In this document: positions 1 through 3,902 of the stretch, piece by piece
How positions within the stretch are numbered: the stretch's first letter is position 1
Layout: every line of letters begins with the position of its first letter
Translations under genes and position numbers: made by a program
Virus record (IMG/VR): IMGVR_UViG_3300031857_001515
Span: 1 to 22,419 of that record
Reading direction: 5' to 3' (one strand)
DNA: 22,419 nt
From: a virus
Notes under the pieces: generated by a model
Database searches by the model: none
The model's input: the letters and a program-made list of their open reading frames with translations, nothing else
Told to the model about the DNA's origin: nothing

Positions 1-584
1 TCCAATTCTTTTATTTGCTTTTCAATACCATATCTTTTCTGGTATGCAATACCTCTTTCATCTGGTGTATTGAACTTATCTTCTTTTATTAATTTATTTA
101 ATTCTTTTAATTCTTCTTCAAGTTCAATTTTGTTATTTAATACATTATCTGGTACATTGTCTAATACTTTATCTAATAATAAAGGTTGTATAATACTGCC
201 AACTTCTCCGACTAATGACGTGTCGGTTTTCCGACTAACACGGTTCGGTTTTCCGACCAGTAGTGTCGGTTTTCCGACTAATGGATTCGGTTTATCGACC
301 AGTGAAACCATCCTCAACGGAACGATAGTTCTTTTCTCTTTTCCATTAATCATCTGTCTATCACATTTGATATAACCTAAACTTTCCAACTTTGTTACTT
401 TTTCACTTGCGGTCGTTCTACTAATACCCATCATATCTCCCAACATATTATTTGATATAAAACATTCTTTTTTATTATCATAAAAGGAATAGATAATTGC
501 AAGTGTCATCTTATCTCCAAAATTTAATTCTTTATTTCTCATCAAAGTATGTGGTATCTTTGTGAATTGTTCTTTATTTGCCAT
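1..584 (-). CDS. Replication initiator-like helix-turn-helix protein, C-terminus cut by window edge
   Basis: The ATG is at 584 and 194 codons are readable before the left edge, with no stop. Residues 1-75 look like the HTH_36-type domain common in phage and plasmid replication proteins: it opens with MANKEQFTKIPHTLM, and a recognition-helix region follows at about 44-72 (SNNMLGDMMGISRTTASEKV, then LESLGYI). Residues 97-127 are repetitive (VDKP, VGKP, VGKP, then SRKTD, then LVGE), produced by DNA repeats that look like iterons. Residues 140-152 carry a second short repeat (LDKVLDNVPDNVLNN), and the readable end (153-194) is charged and helical. The likely role is binding its own internal repeats to start replication; this is inference from family resemblance and the repeats. 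A plain transcriptional regulator is the alternative. The gene diverges from the rightward genes and has a structured leader at 600-681. Confidence 0.7.
   Translation of the reverse strand, partial: MANKEQFTKIPHTLMRNKELNFGDKMTLAIIYSFYDNKKECFISNNMLGDMMGISRTTASEKVTKLESLGYIKCDRQMINGKEKRTIVPLRMVSLVDKPNPLVGKPTLLVGKPNRVSRKTDTSLVGEVGSIIQPLLLDKVLDNVPDNVLNNKIELEEELKELNKLIKEDKFNTPDERGIAYQKRYGIEKQIKEL
141..176. repeat. AT-rich 12-bp tandem repeats next to the iterons (candidate DNA-unwinding element)
   Basis: Three consecutive 12-mers are visible on the plus strand: TACATTATCTGG, TACATTGTCTAA and TACTTTATCTAA, flanked by further AT-rich sequence (about 130-185). They encode the LDKVLDNVPDNV segment of the initiator-like protein. 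AT-rich repeats beside iterons are typical of origins opened by an initiator; the role here is inferred from position. Confidence 0.45.
204..300. repeat. Iteron-like array with internal dyads (candidate replication origin)
   Basis: On the minus strand GTCGG or GTCGA starts at 299, 278, 257, 235 and 212, a spacing of 21, 21, 22 and 23 bp, about two helical turns. The central units contain GTCGGAAAACCGAC or close variants, which is a dyad (TCGG and CCGA around AAAA). The unit at 299 is degenerate (TCGATAAACCGA) and the unit at 212 is a half unit. Upstream bases alternate between TTA and CTG. The array lies inside the initiator-like gene, as lambda ori lies inside gene O. The origin role is inferred. 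Confidence 0.7.
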
Positions 585-599
585 ATTGTTAAATTAAAA

Positions 600-650
600 A
601 GGGTCACCAAATACTCACTGCTTCTCACGTCAGTTTTCTTTGGCAACCCT
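600..650 (-). terminator. Leader hairpin with U-tract upstream of the initiator gene (possible attenuator)
   Basis: In the minus-strand RNA, AGGGUUGCCAA (650-640) pairs with UUGGUGACCCU (610-600) over 11 positions, two of them wobbles. UUUUUAAUUU follows directly and then the start codon at 584. On the plus strand the two wobbles become mismatches, so the structure favours a leftward transcript. A shorter ACTG/CAGT stem (617-620 with 631-634) sits in the loop. Its position between promoter region and start codon suggests attenuation rather than plain termination. Confidence 0.5.
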
Positions 651-788
651 CAAAATCTTTAATGTCCTATAATGTGAGAAGGGACTATACTAATAAATAC
701 CAAAAATTTTTCGTAAATCCAAATCCAATCAAAAAAAGTTACCAACTTTTCCACATTCCGTATATATGTATATATTTTTCTAAACTTT

Positions 789-820
789 TTTGGAAATATA
801 AAATATTTATTGTAAATTTA
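789..820 (+). promoter_or_regulatory. Bacteroidota-type promoter for the gene at 846
   Basis: TTTG (789-792), exactly 20 bp, then TAAATTTA (813-820), one mismatch to TAnnTTTG. The spacing equals that of the four better promoters between 2150 and 2701. The start codon lies 26 bp downstream. Confidence 0.55.
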
Positions 821-845
821 GATAAACAATTAAAACTTATTAGAA

Positions 846-1316
846 ATGGCAAACAAACCGTTACAGCAGTATTACAACACTACCAACATTGATGGAGAGG
901 AACTTCGTCAACGTATGGAAAGTTGTGAAAGCCAGAATATGGAAATATTAGAACTGGCAAGAGAAGTTAAAACAATTTGGAGATGGAAGTTAATCGAATT
1001 GTATCAACAGTACAAAGGTCAATTATTATTGGATGCAGTTGCAAGTAGGGCTCTATCTGATTTACGTGCGATGGGTTACCTAATTGAAACAGGAGAGAAG
1101 GTTAGAGGTAGTAGAGGTGCATTCAATATCATTTATGAAATTAATCCAAATCCACCAATTGACCCAATTAAAATTCCAAAGAAGATTTGTGTGGCATTAC
1201 GATTTGTAGAAAATCAAGATGGAGAATTGGAATTAGATTTGGAAGGAATGTCAGATGAATTTATTTCAAAGTTAAATCATTGGGACGGAATTTTCACACC
1301 TCAAAACAATAAATAA
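846..1316 (+). CDS. Winged-helix-like DNA-binding protein, function unknown
   Basis: This encodes 156 residues. The middle (about 45-100) reads as a winged helix: WRWKLIELYQQYKG, then SRALSDLRAMGYLIETGEK, then VRGSRGAFNIIYEIN. The pattern of a recognition helix ending in a hydrophobic turn and followed by a basic wing with glycines is common in small phage HTH proteins. The tail (100-156) is proline-rich, then acidic. The start is supported by the promoter ending 25 bp upstream; no Shine-Dalgarno sequence is seen. It is the first gene of the rightward cluster and abuts the next gene with a 1-bp gap. A regulatory or replication-accessory role is plausible from its place opposite the initiator gene, but this is inference. 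Confidence 0.65.
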   Translation: MANKPLQQYYNTTNIDGEELRQRMESCESQNMEILELAREVKTIWRWKLIELYQQYKGQLLLDAVASRALSDLRAMGYLIETGEKVRGSRGAFNIIYEINPNPPIDPIKIPKKICVALRFVENQDGELELDLEGMSDEFISKLNHWDGIFTPQNNK

Positions 1317-1317
1317 A

Positions 1318-1542
1318 ATGGCAAACGATTATCAGAAAAATCAGGAAAGTATTGTTAGACAATCTACACTTAAATTTGTAGGAGAGTATTGCAGAATGAT
1401 TGGTACACCACTTACACTTAAAGAAGTGGTTGGTATCACAAATGTATTGACAGATTATTGTCAATCTGGTTACAACAAAGAGATTGGTGAACGATTAGAG
1501 AAGATTGATAAACATATCCAATCAAAGTTTGAAGAAGTATAA
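1318..1542 (+). CDS. Small protein of unknown function
   Basis: A 74-residue product that I do not recognise. It is mostly helical in appearance (LTLKEVVGITNVLTDYC in the centre, an amphipathic EIGERLEKIDKHIQ near the end), soluble, with two cysteines at about positions 26 and 48. It starts one base after the stop of the winged-helix gene and should be co-transcribed and probably translationally coupled with it. A strong intrinsic terminator follows within about 25 bp, so these two genes look like a complete two-gene operon. Confidence 0.6.
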   Translation: MANDYQKNQESIVRQSTLKFVGEYCRMIGTPLTLKEVVGITNVLTDYCQSGYNKEIGERLEKIDKHIQSKFEEV

Positions 1543-1565
1543 TTCTTTTTGTGTTTAATAATAAT

Positions 1566-1608
1566 AAGGGGTTTTGGACTGGTGTACCAATTCCCCTTTA
1601 TTTTTTTT
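1566..1608 (+). terminator. Intrinsic terminator of the 846-1542 operon
   Basis: AAGGGG (1566-1571) pairs with CCCCTT (1593-1598), extended inward after a TT/TT internal loop by TTGG pairing with CCAA. A T-rich run (TATTTTTTTT) follows at 1599-1608. Confidence 0.75.
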
Positions 1609-1619
1609 CATAGTATTGA

Positions 1620-1707
1620 TATATTTATATATGGGGAGGACGAGAAACCTGATATTTTCATCTATTCTAAATTTGCCATTTTATAATATATCGTCCTCCC
1701 TTTTTTT
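1620..1707 (+). ncRNA. Possible small structured RNA or leader with long-range stem
   Basis: GGGAGGACGA (1634-1643) is perfectly complementary to TCGTCCTCCC (1691-1700), enclosing 47 nt, with T7 immediately after (1701-1707). TATATTTATA at 1620-1629 could be a weak promoter box placing the RNA start at the G-run at 1633. The element lies just after one terminator and ends directly at a start codon (1708). It may be a free RNA of about 75 nt, or a leader controlling the membrane peptide that follows. Confidence 0.4.
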
Positions 1708-1842
1708 ATGAAGAAACACATAGAAGATTTAATTGAAGTTATTATCACTATGTTGGCATTTACAGTCGGAATGTTCCTAATGTTTTTTATTTTTAATTTC
1801 GCTTGGGCTTTGGTAAAGTCATTTTTTTCTGTTATATTTTAA
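1708..1842 (+). CDS. Small single-pass membrane peptide (44 aa)
   Basis: This short frame begins MKKHIEDLIEVIITMLAFTV and continues with a phenylalanine- and leucine-rich stretch. Residues about 10-36 form one clear membrane segment, followed by a short tail ending SFFSVIF. The charged N-terminus and single hydrophobic helix fit a small phage membrane protein, for example holin-like or superinfection-related, but no family is recognised. The start codon follows the T-run of the 1634-1700 hairpin directly, and an intrinsic terminator sits about 35 bp after the stop. Absence of a ribosome-binding site is normal for Bacteroidota. Being flanked by its own leader and terminator supports a real gene; a chance frame in AT-rich DNA remains possible. 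Confidence 0.45.
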   Translation: MKKHIEDLIEVIITMLAFTVGMFLMFFIFNFAWALVKSFFSVIF

Positions 1843-1875
1843 ATGTAAACCATTCTATATATAAATACGAAAATC

Positions 1876-1903
1876 CCCCGCCGTTTCTACGGTGGGGTTT
1901 TTT
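1876..1903 (+). terminator. Intrinsic terminator after the 44-aa gene
   Basis: CCCCGCCG (1876-1883), loop TTTCTA, CGGTGGGG (1890-1897), then T6. One G-T wobble in the stem. Loop and right arm match the terminator at 2614-2643. Confidence 0.8.
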
Positions 1904-1910
1904 ATTGCAC

Positions 1911-1932
1911 AAAAAAAGGGGTTTCCCCCTTT
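1911..1932 (-). terminator. Intrinsic terminator of the leftward 52-aa gene
   Basis: On the minus strand AAAGGGGG, loop AAA, CCCCTTT (1932-1915) continue into a T-run matching the A-run at 1911-1917. It lies just past the stop at 1935 and faces the rightward terminator at 1876-1903. Confidence 0.65.
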
Positions 1933-1934
1933 CT

Positions 1935-2093
1935 TTACTTCTTTTCCTCTTGTAGGAATTTAATCATAATTCCTTCTAAACTGTCTCCTACCGTGTGTCC
2001 ACCATCTCCTCTAAAATTGTGTCGTAGTTGTTCAATTTCATAGGATAAGTCTTTGATTGCCTCTACGATTTGGTTTACTTGTTCTTGTGTCAT
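1935..2093 (-). CDS. Small protein of unknown function (52 aa)
   Basis: The product starts MTQEQVNQIVEAIKDLSYEI, an amphipathic helix, and ends GIMIKFLQEEKK. It is soluble and acidic-to-neutral, and I do not recognise it. Support for a real gene comes from its surroundings: a promoter with exact TTTG-N20-TAACTTTG layout on the minus strand (2181-2150), a leader element shared with two other genes (2126-2104), and a terminator right after the stop. It is the only leftward gene in the rightward early region, so it may be a separately controlled regulator; that is inference. Confidence 0.6.
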   Translation of the reverse strand: MTQEQVNQIVEAIKDLSYEIEQLRHNFRGDGGHTVGDSLEGIMIKFLQEEKK

Positions 2094-2103
2094 TTTAATT
2101 TTT

Positions 2104-2126
2104 GTTCAGATTTTGTCCTGTCCCCG
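2104..2126 (-). promoter_or_regulatory. Conserved leader element, copy A
   Basis: On the minus strand CGGGGACAG (2126-2118) is followed by TCTGAAC (2110-2104). Copies B and C carry the same two blocks. It lies in the predicted 5' untranslated region of the 52-aa gene. Confidence 0.6.
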
Positions 2127-2134
2127 AGTTTAGG

Positions 2135-2159
2135 TTTAACTTTGTGGAACAAAGTTAAA
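2135..2159. repeat. Perfect inverted repeat over the -7 box (candidate operator)
   Basis: TTTAACTTTGT (2135-2145) and ACAAAGTTAAA (2149-2159) are exact reverse complements separated by GGA. Similar but weaker dyads overlap the other two TAACTTTG boxes (2261-2283 and 2698-2711), which suggests a shared repressor site. Confidence 0.6.
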
Positions 2160-2181
2160 AGGTATTTTTCAATCTACCAAA
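2150..2181 (-). promoter_or_regulatory. Bacteroidota-type promoter for the 52-aa gene
   Basis: On the minus strand TTTG (2181-2178), 20 bp, TAACTTTG (2157-2150). The -7 box is one arm of a perfect 11-bp inverted repeat (2135-2145 and 2149-2159). The plus-strand arm also contains TAACTTTG (2137-2144) with TTTG at 2112-2115, spacing 21, so a second, opposite promoter is possible. Confidence 0.75.
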
Positions 2182-2186
2182 TAAAC

Positions 2187-2195
2187 TTATCCACA
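2187..2195 (+). promoter_or_regulatory. DnaA box
   Basis: TTATCCACA, a perfect match to the bacterial DnaA-box consensus. It lies immediately upstream of the leftward promoter (2150-2181) and next to a very T/A-rich stretch (2196-2240). It may regulate that promoter or contribute to replication. Confidence 0.55.
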
Positions 2196-2237
2196 TTTTT
2201 ATGTTAATAACTTTTTTTTATTTTTTTTTAAAAAATG

Positions 2238-2269
2238 TTTGGTGGTTAAATATAAATGTATTAACTTTG
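2238..2269 (+). promoter_or_regulatory. Bacteroidota-type promoter for the 71-aa gene
   Basis: TTTG (2238-2241), 20 bp, TAACTTTG (2262-2269). An inverted repeat TTAACTT/AAGTTAA (2261-2267 and 2277-2283) spans the box and the likely transcription start. Confidence 0.8.
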
Positions 2270-2284
2270 TATAAACAAGTTAAA

Positions 2285-2306
2285 CGGGGGACAGCGGTTC
2301 TGAACA
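2285..2306 (+). promoter_or_regulatory. Conserved leader element, copy B
   Basis: CGGGGGACAGCG (2285-2296), 2 nt, TCTGAACA (2299-2306). Nearly identical to copy C. It lies between promoter and start codon, 8 nt before the ATG at 2315. Confidence 0.7.
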
Positions 2307-2314
2307 CAAATGGT

Positions 2315-2530
2315 ATGAAAGTTTTAAGTCACACAAAATCGAGAGACCAGTTAGGTAAACCTATCACAGTTGCAATTGTCATCAGTGAGTTAGGTACATT
2401 AGAACTAAGAAGATTAGTTGAGACCAAGTTACCATCCAACCAAGACTTTTACGTTGATTTAATTAACGACTATAAAAGTGGTGAGAAGATGTATCACGTA
2501 ATATCTCTCAAGGATTTTCATTTAAAGTAA
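2315..2530 (+). CDS. Small protein of unknown function (71 aa)
   Basis: The chosen start is the ATG at 2315 (MKVLSHTKSRDQLGKPITVA). An in-frame start at 2201 would give 109 residues, but it lies upstream of the promoter at 2238-2269 and its extra sequence is low-complexity, so it is rejected. The protein seems a compact alpha/beta fold: a beta-like ITVAIVISEL, a helix LELRRLVETKL, then FYVDLINDY and a beta-like MYHVISL. No family is recognised. The gene has its own promoter, the conserved leader, and no neighbour in its transcript before the next promoter at 2537, so it looks monocistronic. Confidence 0.6.
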   Translation: MKVLSHTKSRDQLGKPITVAIVISELGTLELRRLVETKLPSNQDFYVDLINDYKSGEKMYHVISLKDFHLK

Positions 2531-2536
2531 ATTAAA

Positions 2537-2568
2537 TTTGGTGGGGAATGAAAAGTTCCCTACCTTTG
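2537..2568 (+). promoter_or_regulatory. Bacteroidota-type promoter with no gene of its own
   Basis: TTTG (2537-2540), 20 bp, TACCTTTG (2561-2568). The spacer carries an inverted repeat GGGAA (2544-2548) / TTCCC (2556-2560). An intrinsic terminator ends about 70 bp downstream with no plausible reading frame between. Confidence 0.65.
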
Positions 2569-2574
2569 TATTGT

Positions 2575-2643
2575 TGAATTTCCATTCAATTGTTTTTTTA
2601 TTATTACTAATAACCCCCGCTGTTTCTACGGTGGGGGTTTTTT
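2575..2643 (+). ncRNA. Possible small RNA of about 70 nt
   Basis: It is delimited by the promoter at 2537-2568 and the terminator at 2614-2643; the 5' end is estimated. It contains an AT-only-closed hairpin TTGAAT/ATTCAA (about 2574-2589, loop TTCC) followed by T7, then the GC-rich terminator hairpin. CGCTGTTTCT within it can pair with GGGGACAGCG of leader copies B and C, counting three G-U pairs. Confidence 0.4.
2614..2643 (+). terminator. Intrinsic terminator, twin of the one at 1876
   Basis: CCCCCGCTG (2614-2622), loop TTTCTA, CGGTGGGGG (2629-2637), T6. It ends transcripts from the promoter at 2537 and those reading through from the 71-aa gene. Confidence 0.8.
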
Positions 2644-2669
2644 GTTTATAAAAATATTTTGAAAATAAA

Positions 2670-2701
2670 TTTGGATATTCTAAAATGTTGCAATAACTTT
2701 G
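2670..2701 (+). promoter_or_regulatory. Bacteroidota-type promoter for the 2744-3807 operon
   Basis: TTTG (2670-2673), 20 bp, TAACTTTG (2694-2701). A short dyad TTTGT/ACAAA (2698-2702 and 2707-2711) overlaps the box. Confidence 0.8.
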
Positions 2702-2712
2702 TGGAAACAAAT

Positions 2713-2734
2713 CGGGGGACAGCGTATCTGAACA
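2713..2734 (+). promoter_or_regulatory. Conserved leader element, copy C
   Basis: CGGGGGACAGCG (2713-2724), 2 nt, TCTGAACA (2727-2734), nine bases before the ATG at 2744. It differs from copy B only in the two-base gap between blocks. Confidence 0.7.
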
Positions 2735-2743
2735 AAACAAGTT

Positions 2744-2956
2744 ATGACAAAAAATCAATTTTCAAACAAAATGATTGACATTACAAATGATGTTAATCGA
2801 ATTATGGATGAATTTAATCCATCAAAAAAGAAACTTTTAATACAAGCATTAACTTTATTGTTAATGAAACAGAACTTAACATACTCAGAACAATTAGAAT
2901 TATCTGATTATATTAAGGAACAAACTATCAAAAATAGAAATACACAATTAATCTAA
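2744..2956 (+). CDS. Small helical protein of unknown function (70 aa)
   Basis: The product appears entirely helical: MIDITNDVNRIMDEF, then KKLLIQALTLLLMKQ, then YSEQLELSDYIKEQ. No family is recognised. It is the first gene of a three-gene operon driven by the promoter at 2670-2701. The start is fixed by the leader element just upstream; the context AGTTATGA recurs at the next two genes. The following gene begins five bases after its stop, so co-expression is likely. Confidence 0.6.
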   Translation: MTKNQFSNKMIDITNDVNRIMDEFNPSKKKLLIQALTLLLMKQNLTYSEQLELSDYIKEQTIKNRNTQLI

Positions 2957-2961
2957 AAGTT

Positions 2962-3390
2962 ATGAAAAATTACACAACGATGGGTGAACTTATGGAAGTA
3001 GCCCAAACCAAAATGGATTGTCATCAAAAAATGATTATATGGTATAATCGTTTAAAAAAGGAATTAAAAAAAGAATGGAATTTAACAAAGAAAAAAGATA
3101 AAACTTTTTCTAATATTCCGTTTGAAGTTTATATTCTAATGACACATAATGCTTACAGAAGAAAAGACACTAATCCAAATCAAGTTGAAATTGATTATAT
3201 TGATGATGTAACTGAATTTTATTTACAAAATTATCAAGAAGTGAATGAAGAATATCAAATTGATAAGAGAGGTTGTAAATCTCTATTTGAATATATCTTC
3301 ACTGCATTTGATATTCATTTGTCAAGAAATTGGAGTATGAGTTTATCTGATGTAAGTAAATTATTTAAAAATTTTACACCACAAGATTAA
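2962..3390 (+). CDS. Protein of unknown function (142 aa)
   Basis: A lysine-rich N-terminal helical part (about 20-47, including RLKKELKKEWNLTKKK) is followed by FEVYILMTHNAYRRK and an acidic middle (IDYIDDVTEFYLQNYQ), then a C-terminal helical region ending SDVSKLFKNF. It has two cysteines, no membrane segment, and I do not recognise the family. It is the middle gene of the 2744-3807 operon, 5 bp after the first and 12 bp before the third, with the same AGTTATGA start context. The conserved tandem arrangement suggests shared timing, probably early, but the role is unknown. Confidence 0.6.
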   Translation: MKNYTTMGELMEVAQTKMDCHQKMIIWYNRLKKELKKEWNLTKKKDKTFSNIPFEVYILMTHNAYRRKDTNPNQVEIDYIDDVTEFYLQNYQEVNEEYQIDKRGCKSLFEYIFTAFDIHLSRNWSMSLSDVSKLFKNFTPQD

Positions 3391-3402
3391 AATAAAATAG
3401 TT

Positions 3403-3807
3403 ATGAACGATTATAAACAAGCGTTAGAATTATCTGAACGATTAAAACAAACCTATATGGATGAGGAACAACAAGCTACCTTATCTATTTTCTGTGACCA
3501 AGTATGGAACGAAGTGAATGGTGATTATGATACTGCTTGTACACAAAGTAATATTATTAATGTACTACAACATTATGTAGATACAGGTGGTAGTATTGCT
3601 GGTGGTTACATCCATTGTGTACCTAACATCATTAGGTTTATTGAAACCAATTATGATTTTTATAAACCAATCCATACACAACTAAAAGAAAGAGGATTGT
3701 ATAGGATGGATATATTAGAGTTTTTATTAACTCAATATAGAGAATTTATATTTCAAAACTACAATTCCACAGCACTCAGTTCAGACGAACTTACAAACAC
3801 TGTTTAA
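3403..3807 (+). CDS. Protein of unknown function (134 aa)
   Basis: The sequence is mainly helical (YKQALELSERLKQTYMDEE at the start; FLLTQYREFIFQNYNS near the end) with a glycine-rich turn in the middle (VDTGGSIAGGYIHCVPNI). It has three or four cysteines, no signal peptide and no membrane segment. No family is recognised. It is the last gene of the operon starting at 2744, and is followed by a terminator shared with the convergent virion genes. Confidence 0.6.
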   Translation: MNDYKQALELSERLKQTYMDEEQQATLSIFCDQVWNEVNGDYDTACTQSNIINVLQHYVDTGGSIAGGYIHCVPNIIRFIETNYDFYKPIHTQLKERGLYRMDILEFLLTQYREFIFQNYNSTALSSDELTNTV

Positions 3808-3835
3808 GGTTTCCGTAACTTGTACCTTGAACAAT

Positions 3836-3862
3836 AAAGGGACCTGTAATGGGTCCCTTTTT
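3836..3862. terminator. Bidirectional intrinsic terminator between early and virion genes
   Basis: AAAGGGACC (3836-3844) and GGTCCCTTT (3852-3860) are perfect complements with a 7-nt loop. T-runs lie on the rightward side (3858-3862), and a shorter T-containing stretch on the leftward side. Genes at 3403-3807 and 3903-4241 converge on it. Confidence 0.8.
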
Positions 3863-3902
3863 CATTTGTGTTTAGTGTTTGATACATTTATTTTTTTTGT
3901 CC

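Larger units (their letters stand above)
585..845. other. Divergent intergenic region between initiator gene and rightward genes
   Basis: It holds the leader hairpin (600-650), an 8-bp inverted repeat linking its loop to 674-681, a DnaA-box-like TTTTCCACA at 747-755 (one mismatch to TTATCCACA), and the rightward promoter at 789-820. I see no convincing gene here; the open frame starting at 662 has no sign of coding use and ends inside the gene at 846. No clear leftward promoter for the initiator gene could be recognised. Confidence 0.6.

Noticed and set aside
204-300. Iteron array as a CRISPR array
   Set aside because: Spacing of 21-23 bp leaves only 7-9 bp between dyads, and the segment is coding.
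70-375. Rightward 101-codon frame over the initiator gene
   Set aside because: It is the complement of the initiator coding region; serine- and leucine-rich composition reflects the opposite-strand codons, and the HTH reading is clearly the real one.
662-892. Rightward 76-codon frame before the gene at 846
   Set aside because: It spans the promoter at 789-820, overlaps the following gene by 47 bp in another frame and has an AT-driven composition rich in Ile, Tyr and Lys.
2201-2314. N-terminal extension of the 71-aa protein
   Set aside because: It begins upstream of the promoter and runs through the promoter and leader, so it would not be transcribed as part of this gene.
2522-2758. Leftward 78-codon frame across 2522-2758
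   Set aside because: It covers a promoter, a terminator and a conserved leader on the opposite strand and has no recognisable protein features.
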